Assembly (NCBI RefSeq): GCF_039727615.1
Contig: NZ_CP152474.1
Location: 1,922,001 to 1,986,000, forward strand
Length of the DNA: 64,000 nucleotides
Direction: 5' to 3'
Source of the DNA: Leclercia sp. S52
Lineage (GTDB): Bacteria > Pseudomonadota > Gammaproteobacteria > Enterobacterales > Enterobacteriaceae
In this document: piece by piece, positions 6,894-17,956 of the stretch
Position numbering within the stretch: the first letter of the stretch is position 1
Layout: each line of letters opens with the position of its first letter
Program-made: the position numbers and the translations under genes
Notes under the pieces: generated by a model
Databases searched by the model: none
Seen by the model: the letters and a program-made list of their open reading frames with translations, nothing else
Told to the model about the DNA's origin: nothing

Positions 6894-6900
6894 AAGTTAT

Positions 6901-7332
6901 TTAGAATTTCTTATCTCTAATCATTTCTGCAATTAGCTTTCTCATTTCAAGTGAACATTGCTCGGTATAAAGATCTGCATTTTGAATGTCGATTTTATCG
7001 ATACGGGCATTTAATTCCGAAAGAAATTCATCTGATTGTACTAATTCCATCATAGCAGCAGTAAATTTACGTTTGTTAATCTCGTTAATTGAAGATGGTA
7101 AAATTGCCATTGTTGCAGCTACAGAACCTTGCCATTCATCTGGGGTTATAGTATCAACAGCTTCTTTAACAGTAGTTCTATCAACATTTGATTCTTTATT
7201 TGATTTCTTTGACTTGAATATGTTTTGAAATAAATCTACAAATACATCTACTACCTGTTCCTTCTGCTTAGGTGTCAGATACTTGAATAAGGAAAGCAAT
7301 AAATTAAGGAACTGGAATAATTCAGCAAACAT
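6901..7332 (-). CDS. Unidentified 143-residue helical protein
   Basis: ATG 7332 (AAGGATAAC upstream) to stop 6901. The first 45 residues are strongly amphipathic (FQFLNLLLSLFKYL, then VVDVFVDLFQNIFKS), followed by a lysine-rich linker and a charged helical domain. There is no clear membrane helix, but the N-terminus could lie on a membrane. No family is recognised. It lies 37 bases after the stop of membrane protein B, close enough for co-transcription, and its 3' end abuts element R2. Confidence 0.55.
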   Translation of the reverse strand: MFAELFQFLNLLLSLFKYLTPKQKEQVVDVFVDLFQNIFKSKKSNKESNVDRTTVKEAVDTITPDEWQGSVAATMAILPSSINEINKRKFTAAMMELVQSDEFLSELNARIDKIDIQNADLYTEQCSLEMRKLIAEMIRDKKF

Positions 7333-7369
7333 TTGTTATCCTTTAATCATTTGGAAGGAGTAGGGATTT

Positions 7370-8119
7370 TTACCAAATTGAAATTTTAATTGGGTGTGTT
7401 TCTTCATTTGGTTTTTCTTTTGTCAGGTAATCAAAAATGCTTTGTTTAAAACTTAAAATGAATGTAATGTGTTCTGTCATTTCCTTATGGTGACTCACTA
7501 CAGAAGGTAGAGAGCTTTTCATTTTTTTAATGAATCTCTCTCTAATAAGTTCTGCTTCACTCATGTAAATACAGTCAATGTTCATATAGTATGTTTTGAT
7601 AAGACTATCAAACATCTCAATTTTTCTCATCAAATTCACATGGCAGCCTAAGTAAGGCACCAATGGAAAATATCCATATTTAGTTATTACATAAAACTTG
7701 AAATGAATACTTTTTGCTAAAGACTGAAGTTCAGTGTTTATTTCAACAAAGGATTTAATATAATCATCCAAAACTTCATCTTTTAAACAATGATTAACAC
7801 CATTCAATTTTGAGTCTAAATTAACTGCTTTAAAATTTAACTGTTCGATTAATACAGAGATTTTAATGTATTGTACAGTGATTAAATCATCTACTATTTC
7901 GTAGGCACGTTCTCTATTCTTATTGTCAATCCACTTATTGTAGGCAAGCAAAGCAACTGCAAGTGTACCGACAGTTGCTACAGCACTTAACGCCGCCCAC
8001 CAGTCAGCAGCTTTAAAATCTACTTTACTACCTTGTACCAGTACCATTACACCAGTAAGCAACAGCATTCCTACTATACTAAGTAGCAGGATATTAATAA
8101 CTTTTAGTACACGATCCAT
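7370..8119 (-). CDS. Two-helix membrane protein of unknown function (copy B)
   Basis: 249 residues, ATG 8119. Hydrophobic helices at about residues 7-29 and 42-62 are separated by a short polar loop, followed by WIDNKNRERAYEIVDDLI and a 180-residue helical cytoplasmic domain. The start, the DW motif before helix 2 and the charged AY segment after it match the protein at 4645-5352, so the two are probably distant paralogues. No enzyme motif is visible. It would be anchored in the inner membrane with a large internal domain. It probably forms a transcription unit with the 143-residue gene downstream, while element R3 lies just upstream. Confidence 0.6.
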   Translation of the reverse strand: MDRVLKVINILLLSIVGMLLLTGVMVLVQGSKVDFKAADWWAALSAVATVGTLAVALLAYNKWIDNKNRERAYEIVDDLITVQYIKISVLIEQLNFKAVNLDSKLNGVNHCLKDEVLDDYIKSFVEINTELQSLAKSIHFKFYVITKYGYFPLVPYLGCHVNLMRKIEMFDSLIKTYYMNIDCIYMSEAELIRERFIKKMKSSLPSVVSHHKEMTEHITFILSFKQSIFDYLTKEKPNEETHPIKISIW

Positions 8120-8164
8120 TGTTAATCCTGTAAAACATAAATGAATCTACTGGGTATAGAACAG

Positions 8165-8202
8165 CCCTGAACAATACTTGTCATCATCAAGACTGTTCAG
8201 GG
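8165..8202. repeat. Hairpin element R3
   Basis: CCCTGAACA (8165-8173) and TGTTCAGGG (8194-8202) are a perfect nine-base inverted repeat with a 20-base loop. They share the CTGTTCAGGG core with R1 and R2 and occupy the same place: after the stop of the preceding minus-strand gene and before a two-helix membrane protein gene. Confidence 0.6.
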
Positions 8203-8210
8203 TAAGCATT

Positions 8211-8552
8211 TTAGAACTTTAAGTTATCAATAATTGAGTGATAACTTTGATCTTCATTTTTTATCTCTTCAAATTTCATATTAACTTTTTCAAAGCGACC
8301 CTTCAAATCATCTACAAAAGATTGTAACTCATTAATAGGGCAATAAAAATCAAGTAAATGTAACTCTTTATTCTTAAATTGGCAATTGGTCACGTTGTAA
8401 CTCATGTATCCATTAGTTCTATAAGTTTCTGCCCATTCTTCTGTGGGAGTTTCTGATAATGTAAAAATCATTAATTTAAAAGTTTCATTTTCTTTATCGT
8501 ATACAGATTTGTTTTTATCGAATCCAGTAATTACTATTTTATCGTTTGTCAT
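8211..8552 (-). CDS. Unidentified 113-residue protein
   Basis: I chose ATG 8552 because AAGG lies 9 bases before it; a TTG three codons upstream is also in frame. The protein is soluble and acidic, with alternating hydrophobic residues in the first 60 residues (beta-rich) and a helix near residues 78-100. No family is recognised. It is the first gene of the minus-strand block after a gap of about 90 bases. Confidence 0.5.
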   Translation of the reverse strand: MTNDKIVITGFDKNKSVYDKENETFKLMIFTLSETPTEEWAETYRTNGYMSYNVTNCQFKNKELHLLDFYCPINELQSFVDDLKGRFEKVNMKFEEIKNEDQSYHSIIDNLKF

Positions 8553-8643
8553 TGTTAGCAACCTTGTATGAAAAGCCCATCAAGCATTATCGTTATAACC
8601 CGCTAACTATCCTACAACAACTATCAAGTACTTGATATCCCTC

Positions 8644-8955
8644 TCAGAATGGAAGTTCACCCTGATCACAAAACCAATCATCATCGTGTACTTCATGCAT
8701 ACACCGTACAGCATTCAGGTATGTCAGGCCGTCAAGTACTCTTTCTAACGGTTCGTCATAGAGCAGTACAAAGCAATCCCTTTCGATAACGCCCAGCCAG
8801 TACTGCCCGTACTGATTCTGGAAGAACACACGATCAGCAATATGGTAATCCTCTAACGACGACCCCCAGTAACACACAGTAGCCCAGTACCCGAGATGCA
8901 CGAACCGCTGTACTCCACTGGTTATCGATGGATCATACCCATCCTTGTTACCCAT
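8644..8955 (-). CDS. 103-residue protein under a predicted LexA box
   Basis: ATG 8955 has the strong ribosome-binding site GAGGA at 7 bases. A longer in-frame extension to 9009 exists, but it would run through the LexA box, so I prefer the shorter form. The protein is small, acidic and rich in tryptophan and tyrosine, with YWATVCYWGSSLEDYHIADR and WLGVIERDCFVLLYDEPLE. No family is recognised. The SOS box ends 18 bases before the start, so expression should rise on DNA damage, like prophage induction functions. It is transcribed away from the terminase genes. Confidence 0.6.
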   Translation of the reverse strand: MGNKDGYDPSITSGVQRFVHLGYWATVCYWGSSLEDYHIADRVFFQNQYGQYWLGVIERDCFVLLYDEPLERVLDGLTYLNAVRCMHEVHDDDWFCDQGELPF

Positions 8956-8972
8956 AATGCAATCCTCTATAA

Positions 8973-8988
8973 CTGTATATGCATACAG
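8973..8988. promoter_or_regulatory. LexA (SOS) box
   Basis: CTGTATATGCATACAG fits CTGT-N8-ACAG exactly, with an AT-rich, palindromic centre, as in strong LexA sites. It lies 18 bases upstream of the 103-residue gene start on the minus strand, where it would cover the promoter. Confidence 0.75.
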
Positions 8989-9290
8989 TGTTGCAGAGAG
9001 GGGAAGCAAGATCCAGATGGTAGTACTTCACGATGCATACAACGCTCTGTACCGCTCTGTATCCCGTTCTAAGCGAGGTGGTACAAACACGTGCAAGTAC
9101 TCAAATGATTGATTTAAAAACCATATATATCGATACAGGCAGGTTAAAAAGGTACTCGGCAGATACTCACACTCGGGAGTGTTCGGCAGCGAGTTCTTTT
9201 AATCGTATGTGCCTTTTTTGATCAATCGCGTGCCGAACCTACTGAAACCATAAATACCAGTACAGCAACAACAGTACTGGAGATTTCAGA
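8989..9290. other. Intergenic region before the terminase genes
   Basis: No supported gene. ACACTC (9169-9174) and GAGTGT (9177-9182) make a tight hairpin followed by a T-rich stretch. In lambda-like phages the cos packaging site lies just before the small terminase gene, so it would be expected here; I cannot identify it by sequence. GTAC words are dense in this stretch. Confidence 0.35.
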
Positions 9291-9779
9291 ATGGCTATCA
9301 ACAAAAATGAATACGGCAGGCGATACGGTGTGAATGAATCTACCGTTCGTGGATGGGTAGAACGCGGTATGCCACAAGATACTGATGCCGAAGCTACCGC
9401 CTGGATTGTAGAGAACATACTCAAACCGTTGCGTGATACCGATACGAAAGAGCAGATTGAAAAGGCTCGTCTAAGGAAGTTAATTGCAGAAGCAGAACAG
9501 GCCGAAACCGAACTAGATAGGCAGCGTGAACTACTGATCCCCGCCGATGAAGTTTACAAAGAACTAAACCAATTCTTTAAAACCTTCCGTGATTACTTCC
9601 GCACGTTACCGAACAAGATTCAGTACGAAGTATTTGAACAGGATTCTGTGCTCAAAGTTAAGCGAGTATTACAACAACGCATTGATGAAATGTTAACTGA
9701 AATCGGGGATATGAAATACGAAATAGAAAAAGGCAAGGATGCCGAAGATGAAAACAAACAAGACTCTGAAAGTACTTAA
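9291..9779 (+). CDS. Phage terminase small subunit (Nu1-like)
   Basis: 162 residues, ATG 9291 with GGAG upstream (GGAGATTTCAGA). Residues 1-30 form a winged helix-turn-helix (NEYGRRYGVNESTVRGWVER) that recognises packaging-site DNA. Residues 55-90 are a coiled coil rich in lysine, glutamate and arginine, ending in RELLIPADEVY, typical of Nu1-type small subunits. The C-terminus is charged and would contact the large subunit. It overlaps the large subunit gene by 41 bases. It would mark phage DNA and recruit the packaging motor, but the large subunit here is broken. Confidence 0.8.
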   Translation: MAINKNEYGRRYGVNESTVRGWVERGMPQDTDAEATAWIVENILKPLRDTDTKEQIEKARLRKLIAEAEQAETELDRQRELLIPADEVYKELNQFFKTFRDYFRTLPNKIQYEVFEQDSVLKVKRVLQQRIDEMLTEIGDMKYEIEKGKDAEDENKQDSEST

Positions 9780-11364
9780 ACGTACTATTAAAATATTAAA
9801 ACCGCCTCAAAAGATGAAGCCCAGCGAATGGGCAGAGAAACATTTAATTTTGCCTGATGGTGCAGCAGCCGGGCAGAAGTTAAAATTATATTCCTTTCAG
9901 AAAGAAATGCTAGATATTATTGACGACGATCGATACCGCAAAGTTGTATATAAAACATCAGCCCAGATTGCAAAAACCACTTTGCTAAATTCAGCATTAT
10001 TTTACTGGATGGGTACTGATTCTAGTAACATCGGTATTGCACAAAGTTCATTGGCAGAATTGAAACAATGGAAATCTGCAAAAATTGATAAAACAATTGA
10101 GCAGGTGCCAGTACTACAAGAACTAGTCACAGACAAGAACGACAAGACCAAAGCAAACAACCAGCAACAGACAGAATTGAATGACGGTAGTTTTTTGTAC
10201 TTTATGACGTTGGGATCTGCGAAGGCGTTACGAGGCAAAACACTAAAACGGATCATACTTGATGAAGTATCTGCAATCGATCAGCACTCAGAAGAGGGGA
10301 ACCCGATTCGCCTTGCAGAACAACGTGCAACTGATTTCGGCCAGGAAGCAAAAATACTTATAAGTTCAACACCAACCTTTAAGGGCGATGCTATCGATGT
10401 TGAGTACCAGAACAGTGATCAACGTGAGTACTTTGTAAAGTGTATTCACTGCCAGTATGAACATTCATTGAAGTGGGAGAACGTAAAATTCGAATGGAAG
10501 CTGAACGGCAAGCGTAGTATTCCAGATGCCATTACTGCAAAGTTACATTGCCCAGAATGTCAGGAAATAATTACTGAATCACAACGAATTAAAATGGTAG
10601 CAAATGGACGTTGGATTGCACAGAATCCAGAAATAACCGATACAGCAGGATTTTTTATTAATCGCCTGTATTCACCAAACAGTACTATCCAGGCTATTGC
10701 AAAAGAGTTTGAATTAGCATGGTATGAATATAACTATCAATCCTTCTATAATACAGTACTAGGTTTACATTATTCAGATCTTCAAGAAGAACTAGATGAT
10801 TTAGCATTAGAAAATCTACGTGATGATACGTTTGATTTATCTAATATACCTGATTCAGTACTGGGAATTGTTGTCGGTTGCGATCAGCAATTAGACAGAC
10901 TTGAAGCACAAGTATTAGGTATTAATGAAAGTGAATTATTCGTTTTAGGATATCGGTACTTCTACAGTCCTAACTGTGAGATTAAAGGTGCTAAAGCCTA
11001 TAACGATCTTGCGACCTTCTGTAATCAGAAGTTCAAGACAGTATCCGGGCGTGAAGTACCAGTGCTTAAAGTTGCTGTTGACGGTGGTAACGGTAGAGCA
11101 ATGCAGACGGTACATAGTTTCTGTCAGCAGTATAAGAAGTTTGAAATGATCAAGGGTTCATCAAGTACTACAGGTGACTTGTTCAAGCGTAGTACTACCG
11201 ATGGTAGGCAGTTCTACATGCTGAACGTGCACGAGGGTAAGACATGGGTACGTAGCCTTCTTAACAACGCTGTAGCAGGTAAAACAGATGCACCATTAAC
11301 GATACGTTTTGCACACGATTTGCCTGATGACTACTTTGATCAGCTCACATCTGAGAACTTATGA
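9739..11364 (+). pseudogene. Phage terminase large subunit (GpA-like), truncated by an IS
   Basis: 541 residues remain of a family that is usually about 600-650. A P-loop-like motif sits at KTSAQIAKTT (72-81) and a Walker B at IILDEVSAID (172-181). Two CxxC pairs (CIHC and CPEC, about residues 235-280) form the zinc finger seen in GpA proteins. The C-terminal nuclease domain begins near 370 with VVGCDQQ and continues through KVAVDGGNG. The frame runs into the end of the IS element and stops at a TGA made by the IS terminus (11362-11364), so the end of the nuclease domain is missing. In lambda-type phages this protein cuts and packages DNA; this copy is probably inactive. Confidence 0.85.
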
Positions 11365-11390
11365 CCTGCCCCCAGGATTAGATACAACCT

Positions 11391-12868
<1,478 letters not shown>

Positions 12869-13411
12869 CTGCATCACCCAGTAGTGGTTTTTAACAGATA
12901 GAGATGGGGGACATAGGCTGGGTGAAAAACAACCAATTAGGAATGATAAAAGATTTTTTGAATGTTCCCGTTGATGATTTTATGCGTCCTTTCGTTTTTT
13001 AGCACAGGAAGAGAGCCGTTCATATGAATAGTAGAGGCTCCCGGAAGCGGGATCCGTTGCACCTCACTGCCAGAGCAGCAACCCGTGTGCCAGGTCGGGC
13101 GCTAAAACCGCGGGGGTGATCGGGTATTCAGCTTCTTAAAATTAAGCGTAGATGGCATTTGCAAAACTTGCCTGCACGCAAAAACCAATTTCAATGACAT
13201 ATCAATAACTCATCCAGAAATTCAGCCAAATCCTGTCAGACAATGAGACTTCCTTCACTGAACGGTAATCTGGCTGACAGCGTTCCGTCATTAACCGCAC
13301 ACAAGATAATCGGTTAATCAAATTGATTAGCTGACAAAAAATTTTGAGAAATGAGGGGAATGACGGTTACACTTCATCCGCTGATTATTTGACTACAGGA
13401 AAGAATGGATT
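12869..13411. other. Junction between prophage remnant and chromosome
   Basis: No firm gene. A 32-residue frame (12904-13002, starting MGDIGWVKNNQLG) is too short to support. Base composition shifts from AT-rich to mixed near 13,010, and the frequent GTAC words stop at about 12,870, so the prophage edge is probably between 12,870 and 13,050. There is no tRNA gene, and I could not identify an attachment-site core since the other edge is outside the window. The last 100 bases should hold the mipA promoter. Confidence 0.35.
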
Positions 13412-14158
13412 GTGACCAAACTCAAACTTCTGGCACTGGGGATTATCGTTGCCACCTCAGTGAGTACAGCATACGCGGAGAATCAGTGGTCAGTTGGTGC
13501 TGGTGTCGGCGTAATCAATAGCCCTTATAAGCAATATGACCGTGATTTCTACCCGGTTCCGGTTATCACCTACGAAGGGGATAATTTCTGGTTCCGCGGG
13601 CTGGGCGGTGGCTACTATCTCTGGAACGACCAGACCGACAAGCTCTCCATCATGGCCTACTACGACCCAACCCACTTCAAGCCAGGCGACAGCGACAGCT
13701 ATCAGCTTCGCCAGCTCGATAAGCGTAAGAGCACCATGATGGCCGGAGTTTCCTGGGTTCATAATACTGAATACGGTTTCCTGCGCACTGCCCTGGCGGG
13801 CGATACGCTGGATAACAGTAACGGCTATATCTGGGATCTGGCGTGGTTGTACCGTTACACCAACGGCGGGCTGACGCTGACCCCGGGCATCGGTCTGGAG
13901 TACCACAGCGAAAACTACAACGACTACTATTATGGTGTGTCCCATAAAGAGTCCCGTCGCAGCGGCCTGAACAGCTATGACGCAGACGATGGCTGGAACC
14001 CGTATCTTGAGCTGACCGCCAGCTACAAGTTTGCTCCAGACTGGAACGTCTACGCCACCGGCCGTTACAACCGCCTCAGTGATGAGGTGAAAGACAGCCC
14101 GATGGTCGATAAGTCCTGGACCGGGCTGATGTCGGTGGGTCTGACGTACAGTTTCTGA
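13412..14158 (+). CDS. mipA: MltA-interacting outer membrane protein MipA
   Basis: 248 residues, the same length as E. coli MipA and very similar to it; GTG start at 13412 after AGGAAAG. The signal peptide MTKLKLLALGIIVATSVSTAYA is cleaved before ENQW. The rest is an OmpV/MipA-type beta barrel with alternating hydrophobic strands, ending in a terminal phenylalanine (LTYSF) as barrel proteins do. E. coli MipA sits in the outer membrane and bridges the lytic transglycosylase MltA to the synthase PBP1B. In E. coli its upstream neighbour is yeaG; here the prophage remnant lies upstream. A strong terminator follows. Confidence 0.93.
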   Translation: MTKLKLLALGIIVATSVSTAYAENQWSVGAGVGVINSPYKQYDRDFYPVPVITYEGDNFWFRGLGGGYYLWNDQTDKLSIMAYYDPTHFKPGDSDSYQLRQLDKRKSTMMAGVSWVHNTEYGFLRTALAGDTLDNSNGYIWDLAWLYRYTNGGLTLTPGIGLEYHSENYNDYYYGVSHKESRRSGLNSYDADDGWNPYLELTASYKFAPDWNVYATGRYNRLSDEVKDSPMVDKSWTGLMSVGLTYSF

Positions 14159-14192
14159 TTGTGCATTTTGACTGTGCAATTCATGCATTACC

Positions 14193-14219
14193 ACGGAGCG
14201 CTTGCGCTCCGTTTGTTTT
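14193..14219 (+). terminator. mipA terminator
   Basis: ACGGAGCGC (14193-14201) and GCGCTCCGT (14204-14212) pair perfectly, followed by TTGTTTT. Confidence 0.8.
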
Positions 14220-14282
14220 AGGGTGGTGCAATATGTGCATCATGACGGCGCGCCTGCGCTCCGTTTGTCCTGGGGTGGTGCA
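14203..14282. repeat. Tandem direct repeat between mipA and yeaE
   Basis: A 28-base word at 14203-14230 (TGCGCTCCGTTTGTTTTAGG and following GTGGTGCA) recurs at 14255-14282 with three changes, a 52-base period. The second copy carries only the right arm of the terminator stem plus a degenerate left arm (GGCGCGC), so the terminator region seems to have been duplicated. Confidence 0.6.
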
Positions 14283-14300
14283 GATAAACAGGAGAGTGTG

Positions 14301-15155
14301 ATGAGCGAAAAAACCGTTAATCTTGGCAACAACATCGTGCTCCCGGCCATCGGTCAGGGCACCTGGTACATGGGCGAAAAAGCCAGTCAGCGCCGGCAGG
14401 AAGTGGACGCGTTGCGGGCAGGCATTGAGCGCGGACTGACGCTGATTGATACCGCCGAGATGTATGCCGACGGCGGCGCGGAAGAGGTGGTGGGAGAGGC
14501 GATCAAAGGCCTGCGCGACGAGGTGTTTCTGGTCTCTAAAGTCTACCCGTGGAATGCCGGAGGGCAAAAAGGCATTGCCGCCTGTGAAGCCAGCCTGCGC
14601 CGTCTCGGCACCGAATACATCGACCTCTATCTGCTGCACTGGCGCGGGAATTACACCCTGGATGAGACCGTCCGGCTAATGGAGACGCTGCAACAGCAGG
14701 GTAAAATTGGCCGCTGGGGCGTCTCGAACCTCGATTATGCAGATATGCAGGAGCTGTGGCAGGTGCCGGGCGGGCAGGCCTGTGCCACCAATCAGGTACT
14801 GTATCATCTGGCTTCGCGCGGCATCGAATATGACCTGCTGCCATGGTGTCAGCAGCAGTCGATGCCGGTAATGGCTTATTGCCCGCTGGCGCAGGCCGGG
14901 CGTTTACGCACCGGGCTGTTCAATCATCCGGTGGTGAATGCGCTGGCGAAAGAGTACAACGTCACGGCGGCGCAGGTGCTGCTGGCGTGGGTCATACGTC
15001 ATCGAGGGGTCGTGGCTATCCCGAAAGCGTCATCCATTAAGCATGTGGAAGAGAATGCGGGCGCGCTGAACATTTCACTCTCTGCGGAGGCGTTAAGCCA
15101 GCTGGATGCGGCCTTCCCGGCGCCGAAACAGAAAACGGCGTTAGACGTGGTGTGA
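14301..15155 (+). CDS. yeaE: Aldo/keto reductase YeaE (methylglyoxal reductase)
   Basis: 284 residues, equal to E. coli YeaE. I chose ATG 14301 because GGAGAG lies 5 bases upstream and the protein then aligns from MSEKTVNLGN; the frame is open further upstream. The AKR family features are present: GQGTWYMGE near the start, DTAEMYADG with the catalytic tyrosine, K in LVSKVYP, and the HW dipeptide (LLHWRGN). E. coli YeaE reduces methylglyoxal and other aldehydes with NADPH in the cytoplasm. It converges on yeaD. Confidence 0.93.
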   Translation: MSEKTVNLGNNIVLPAIGQGTWYMGEKASQRRQEVDALRAGIERGLTLIDTAEMYADGGAEEVVGEAIKGLRDEVFLVSKVYPWNAGGQKGIAACEASLRRLGTEYIDLYLLHWRGNYTLDETVRLMETLQQQGKIGRWGVSNLDYADMQELWQVPGGQACATNQVLYHLASRGIEYDLLPWCQQQSMPVMAYCPLAQAGRLRTGLFNHPVVNALAKEYNVTAAQVLLAWVIRHRGVVAIPKASSIKHVEENAGALNISLSAEALSQLDAAFPAPKQKTALDVV

Positions 15156-15167
15156 CGAGAACGTAAT

Positions 15168-15189
15168 GCCCTCTCCGTACAGAGAGGGC
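15168..15189. terminator. Two-way hairpin between yeaE and yeaD
   Basis: GCCCTCTC (15168-15175) and GAGAGGGC (15182-15189) form a GC-rich stem in the gap between converging genes. There is no long T run. Confidence 0.5.
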
Positions 15190-15201
15190 AAGGGAAGGGG
15201 A

Positions 15202-16086
15202 TTAACGCTTCACAATGTGAATGGTCTGTCCCAGACGGGAAGGTTTCTCTTCCGTCGCCGTCTGTGGTTCGCTGACGCAGGCGGTTTCCACGCAAACAAA
15301 GGTCTTATAGCCGTCATCCGGAACGTCACCCATGCTCACCGACAGCGCCGGGCCCGGGTTCCAGCCCACCACGTTGCTGTGGTGATGGTGAATCACTTCA
15401 ATCGCGCGATTCAGCACGGTATCTTCAATAACGCTGCAGGCTTCCGGGTTCAGGTAGACGCGGTCAGTACGATCCGGGAAGGTCTGTGAACCGTCGGTCA
15501 GCTTGCCCTCTTTCGCATTATCCACTTTGTCGATAAAGCTATCGCCGAGGCCGTTCACCGTGACGGCAGCGATATCGCCGACGTTGAAGTAGGTATGCAG
15601 AGCAGAGGTGGTCTCAAATTCACCGTGCGCTTCCAGTTCGATCTCGCAGGTTTTACCCAGCTTGAAGCGGGCGTAGAGGGTGAAGTCGTGCGGCCACAGT
15701 TTGCGCGTCTCATCATCGCTTTGCAGTTCAAAGGTCAGCACTACGCCGGATTCATCTTCGTTGTGGGCTTTCAGCGTCCACGGAAGATTACGGGCAAAGC
15801 CGTGCGACGGCAGGCCCTGCTCGGTAGCCGGGCCAAACCATGGCCAGCAGATGGGTACGCCACCGCGGATCGCCGCCCCTTTTTTAAAGGAGGTGATGTC
15901 GCTCAGCCACAACGCTTCCACTTCGCCTTCTGGCTGCCAGGAGAGCAGATGCGCGCCCTGCAGGGCGACAGAAGCCTGTACCTGCGGATGCTCAACCACG
16001 ATGACTTCAACATCATCAATCTGGCGGCGGGAAAGCACAGGGGTAAGCTGTTCGACTACCGGAAGTGCAAAAATTGTTTTTATCAT
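15202..16086 (-). CDS. yeaD: D-hexose-6-phosphate mutarotase YeaD
   Basis: 294 residues, as in E. coli. ATG 16086 is preceded by AGAGGA at 7 bases; a longer frame to 16113 runs into the terminator and is rejected. The galactose-mutarotase-like fold shows GAHLLSWQP, IRGGVPICWPWFGP, the catalytic histidine segment SHGFARNLPW and LHTYFNVGD. It speeds the alpha/beta interconversion of hexose 6-phosphates, feeding glycolysis in the cytoplasm. It lies downstream of gapA on the same strand, past a strong terminator. Confidence 0.92.
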   Translation of the reverse strand: MIKTIFALPVVEQLTPVLSRRQIDDVEVIVVEHPQVQASVALQGAHLLSWQPEGEVEALWLSDITSFKKGAAIRGGVPICWPWFGPATEQGLPSHGFARNLPWTLKAHNEDESGVVLTFELQSDDETRKLWPHDFTLYARFKLGKTCEIELEAHGEFETTSALHTYFNVGDIAAVTVNGLGDSFIDKVDNAKEGKLTDGSQTFPDRTDRVYLNPEACSVIEDTVLNRAIEVIHHHHSNVVGWNPGPALSVSMGDVPDDGYKTFVCVETACVSEPQTATEEKPSRLGQTIHIVKR

Positions 16087-16113
16087 TACGCAATCCTCTG
16101 TCTCTAATGCCAT

Positions 16114-16143
16114 AAAAAAAGGCGACCGAGGTCGCCTTTTTTG
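16114..16143. terminator. Two-way terminator between gapA and yeaD
   Basis: GGCGACC (16121-16127) and GGTCGCC (16130-16136) are flanked by seven As on the left and six Ts on the right, so the hairpin terminates in both directions. It ends gapA transcripts. Confidence 0.88.
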
Positions 16144-16163
16144 GATCAGTTTCTCATCTCAAC

Positions 16164-17500
<1,337 letters not shown>

Positions 17501-17914
17501 ATGTCGAATCAACAAAACCCCGATGAACTGAAAAAAAACCTCACCGAAATGCAGTTCTACGTGACGCAAAACCACGGGACGGAACCGCCGTTTACCGGGC
17601 GTCTGCTGCATAACAAGCGCGATGGTGTCTACCACTGCCTGGTGTGTGACGCTGCGCTGTTCAACTCCCAGAGTAAATACGATTCTGGCTGCGGCTGGCC
17701 AAGCTTTTATGAACCGGTGAGTGAAGAGGCGATTCACTATCTTAAGGACTTCACCCACGGTATGGAGCGCATTGAGATTCGCTGCGGAAACTGTGACGCG
17801 CATCTCGGTCACGTCTTCCCGGACGGCCCTCAGCCTACGGGCGAGCGTTTCTGCGTCAACTCCGCCTCATTAAGCTTCACCGACGACCAGAATGGCGACC
17901 AGACGAAAGGCTGA
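17501..17914 (+). CDS. msrB: Peptide-methionine (R)-S-oxide reductase MsrB
   Basis: 137 residues, the same as E. coli. ATG 17501 was chosen by alignment ([20 protein letters not shown]); an in-frame upstream start adds ten residues without support. Two CxxC pairs (CLVCD near 45, CGNCD near 95) bind zinc, and the catalytic cysteine is in RFCVNSASL. It repairs the R form of methionine sulfoxide in proteins, using thioredoxin. It is followed by yeaC after 42 bases, and the two probably share a transcript. Confidence 0.96.
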   Translation: MSNQQNPDELKKNLTEMQFYVTQNHGTEPPFTGRLLHNKRDGVYHCLVCDAALFNSQSKYDSGCGWPSFYEPVSEEAIHYLKDFTHGMERIEIRCGNCDAHLGHVFPDGPQPTGERFCVNSASLSFTDDQNGDQTKG

Positions 17915-17956
17915 AAAATCGATTCAGCAAATTATTCCTTCGGAGCCCGATTTAAC

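Noticed and set aside
5411..8202. LexA sites in the CTGTTCAG hairpins
   Set aside because: They contain CTGTTCAG but lack ACAG at the right spacing, unlike the true boxes at 8973 and 39530.
9033..9221. 62-residue ORF upstream of the terminase genes
   Set aside because: No ribosome-binding site, unnatural composition, and it overlaps the likely packaging-site region.
8989..9290. Phage cos site
   Set aside because: Expected from position, but I could not recognise the overhang or flanking binding motifs by eye, so it is not claimed.
12904..13002. 32-residue ORF at the prophage edge
   Set aside because: Too short, with no clear ribosome-binding site or recognisable feature.
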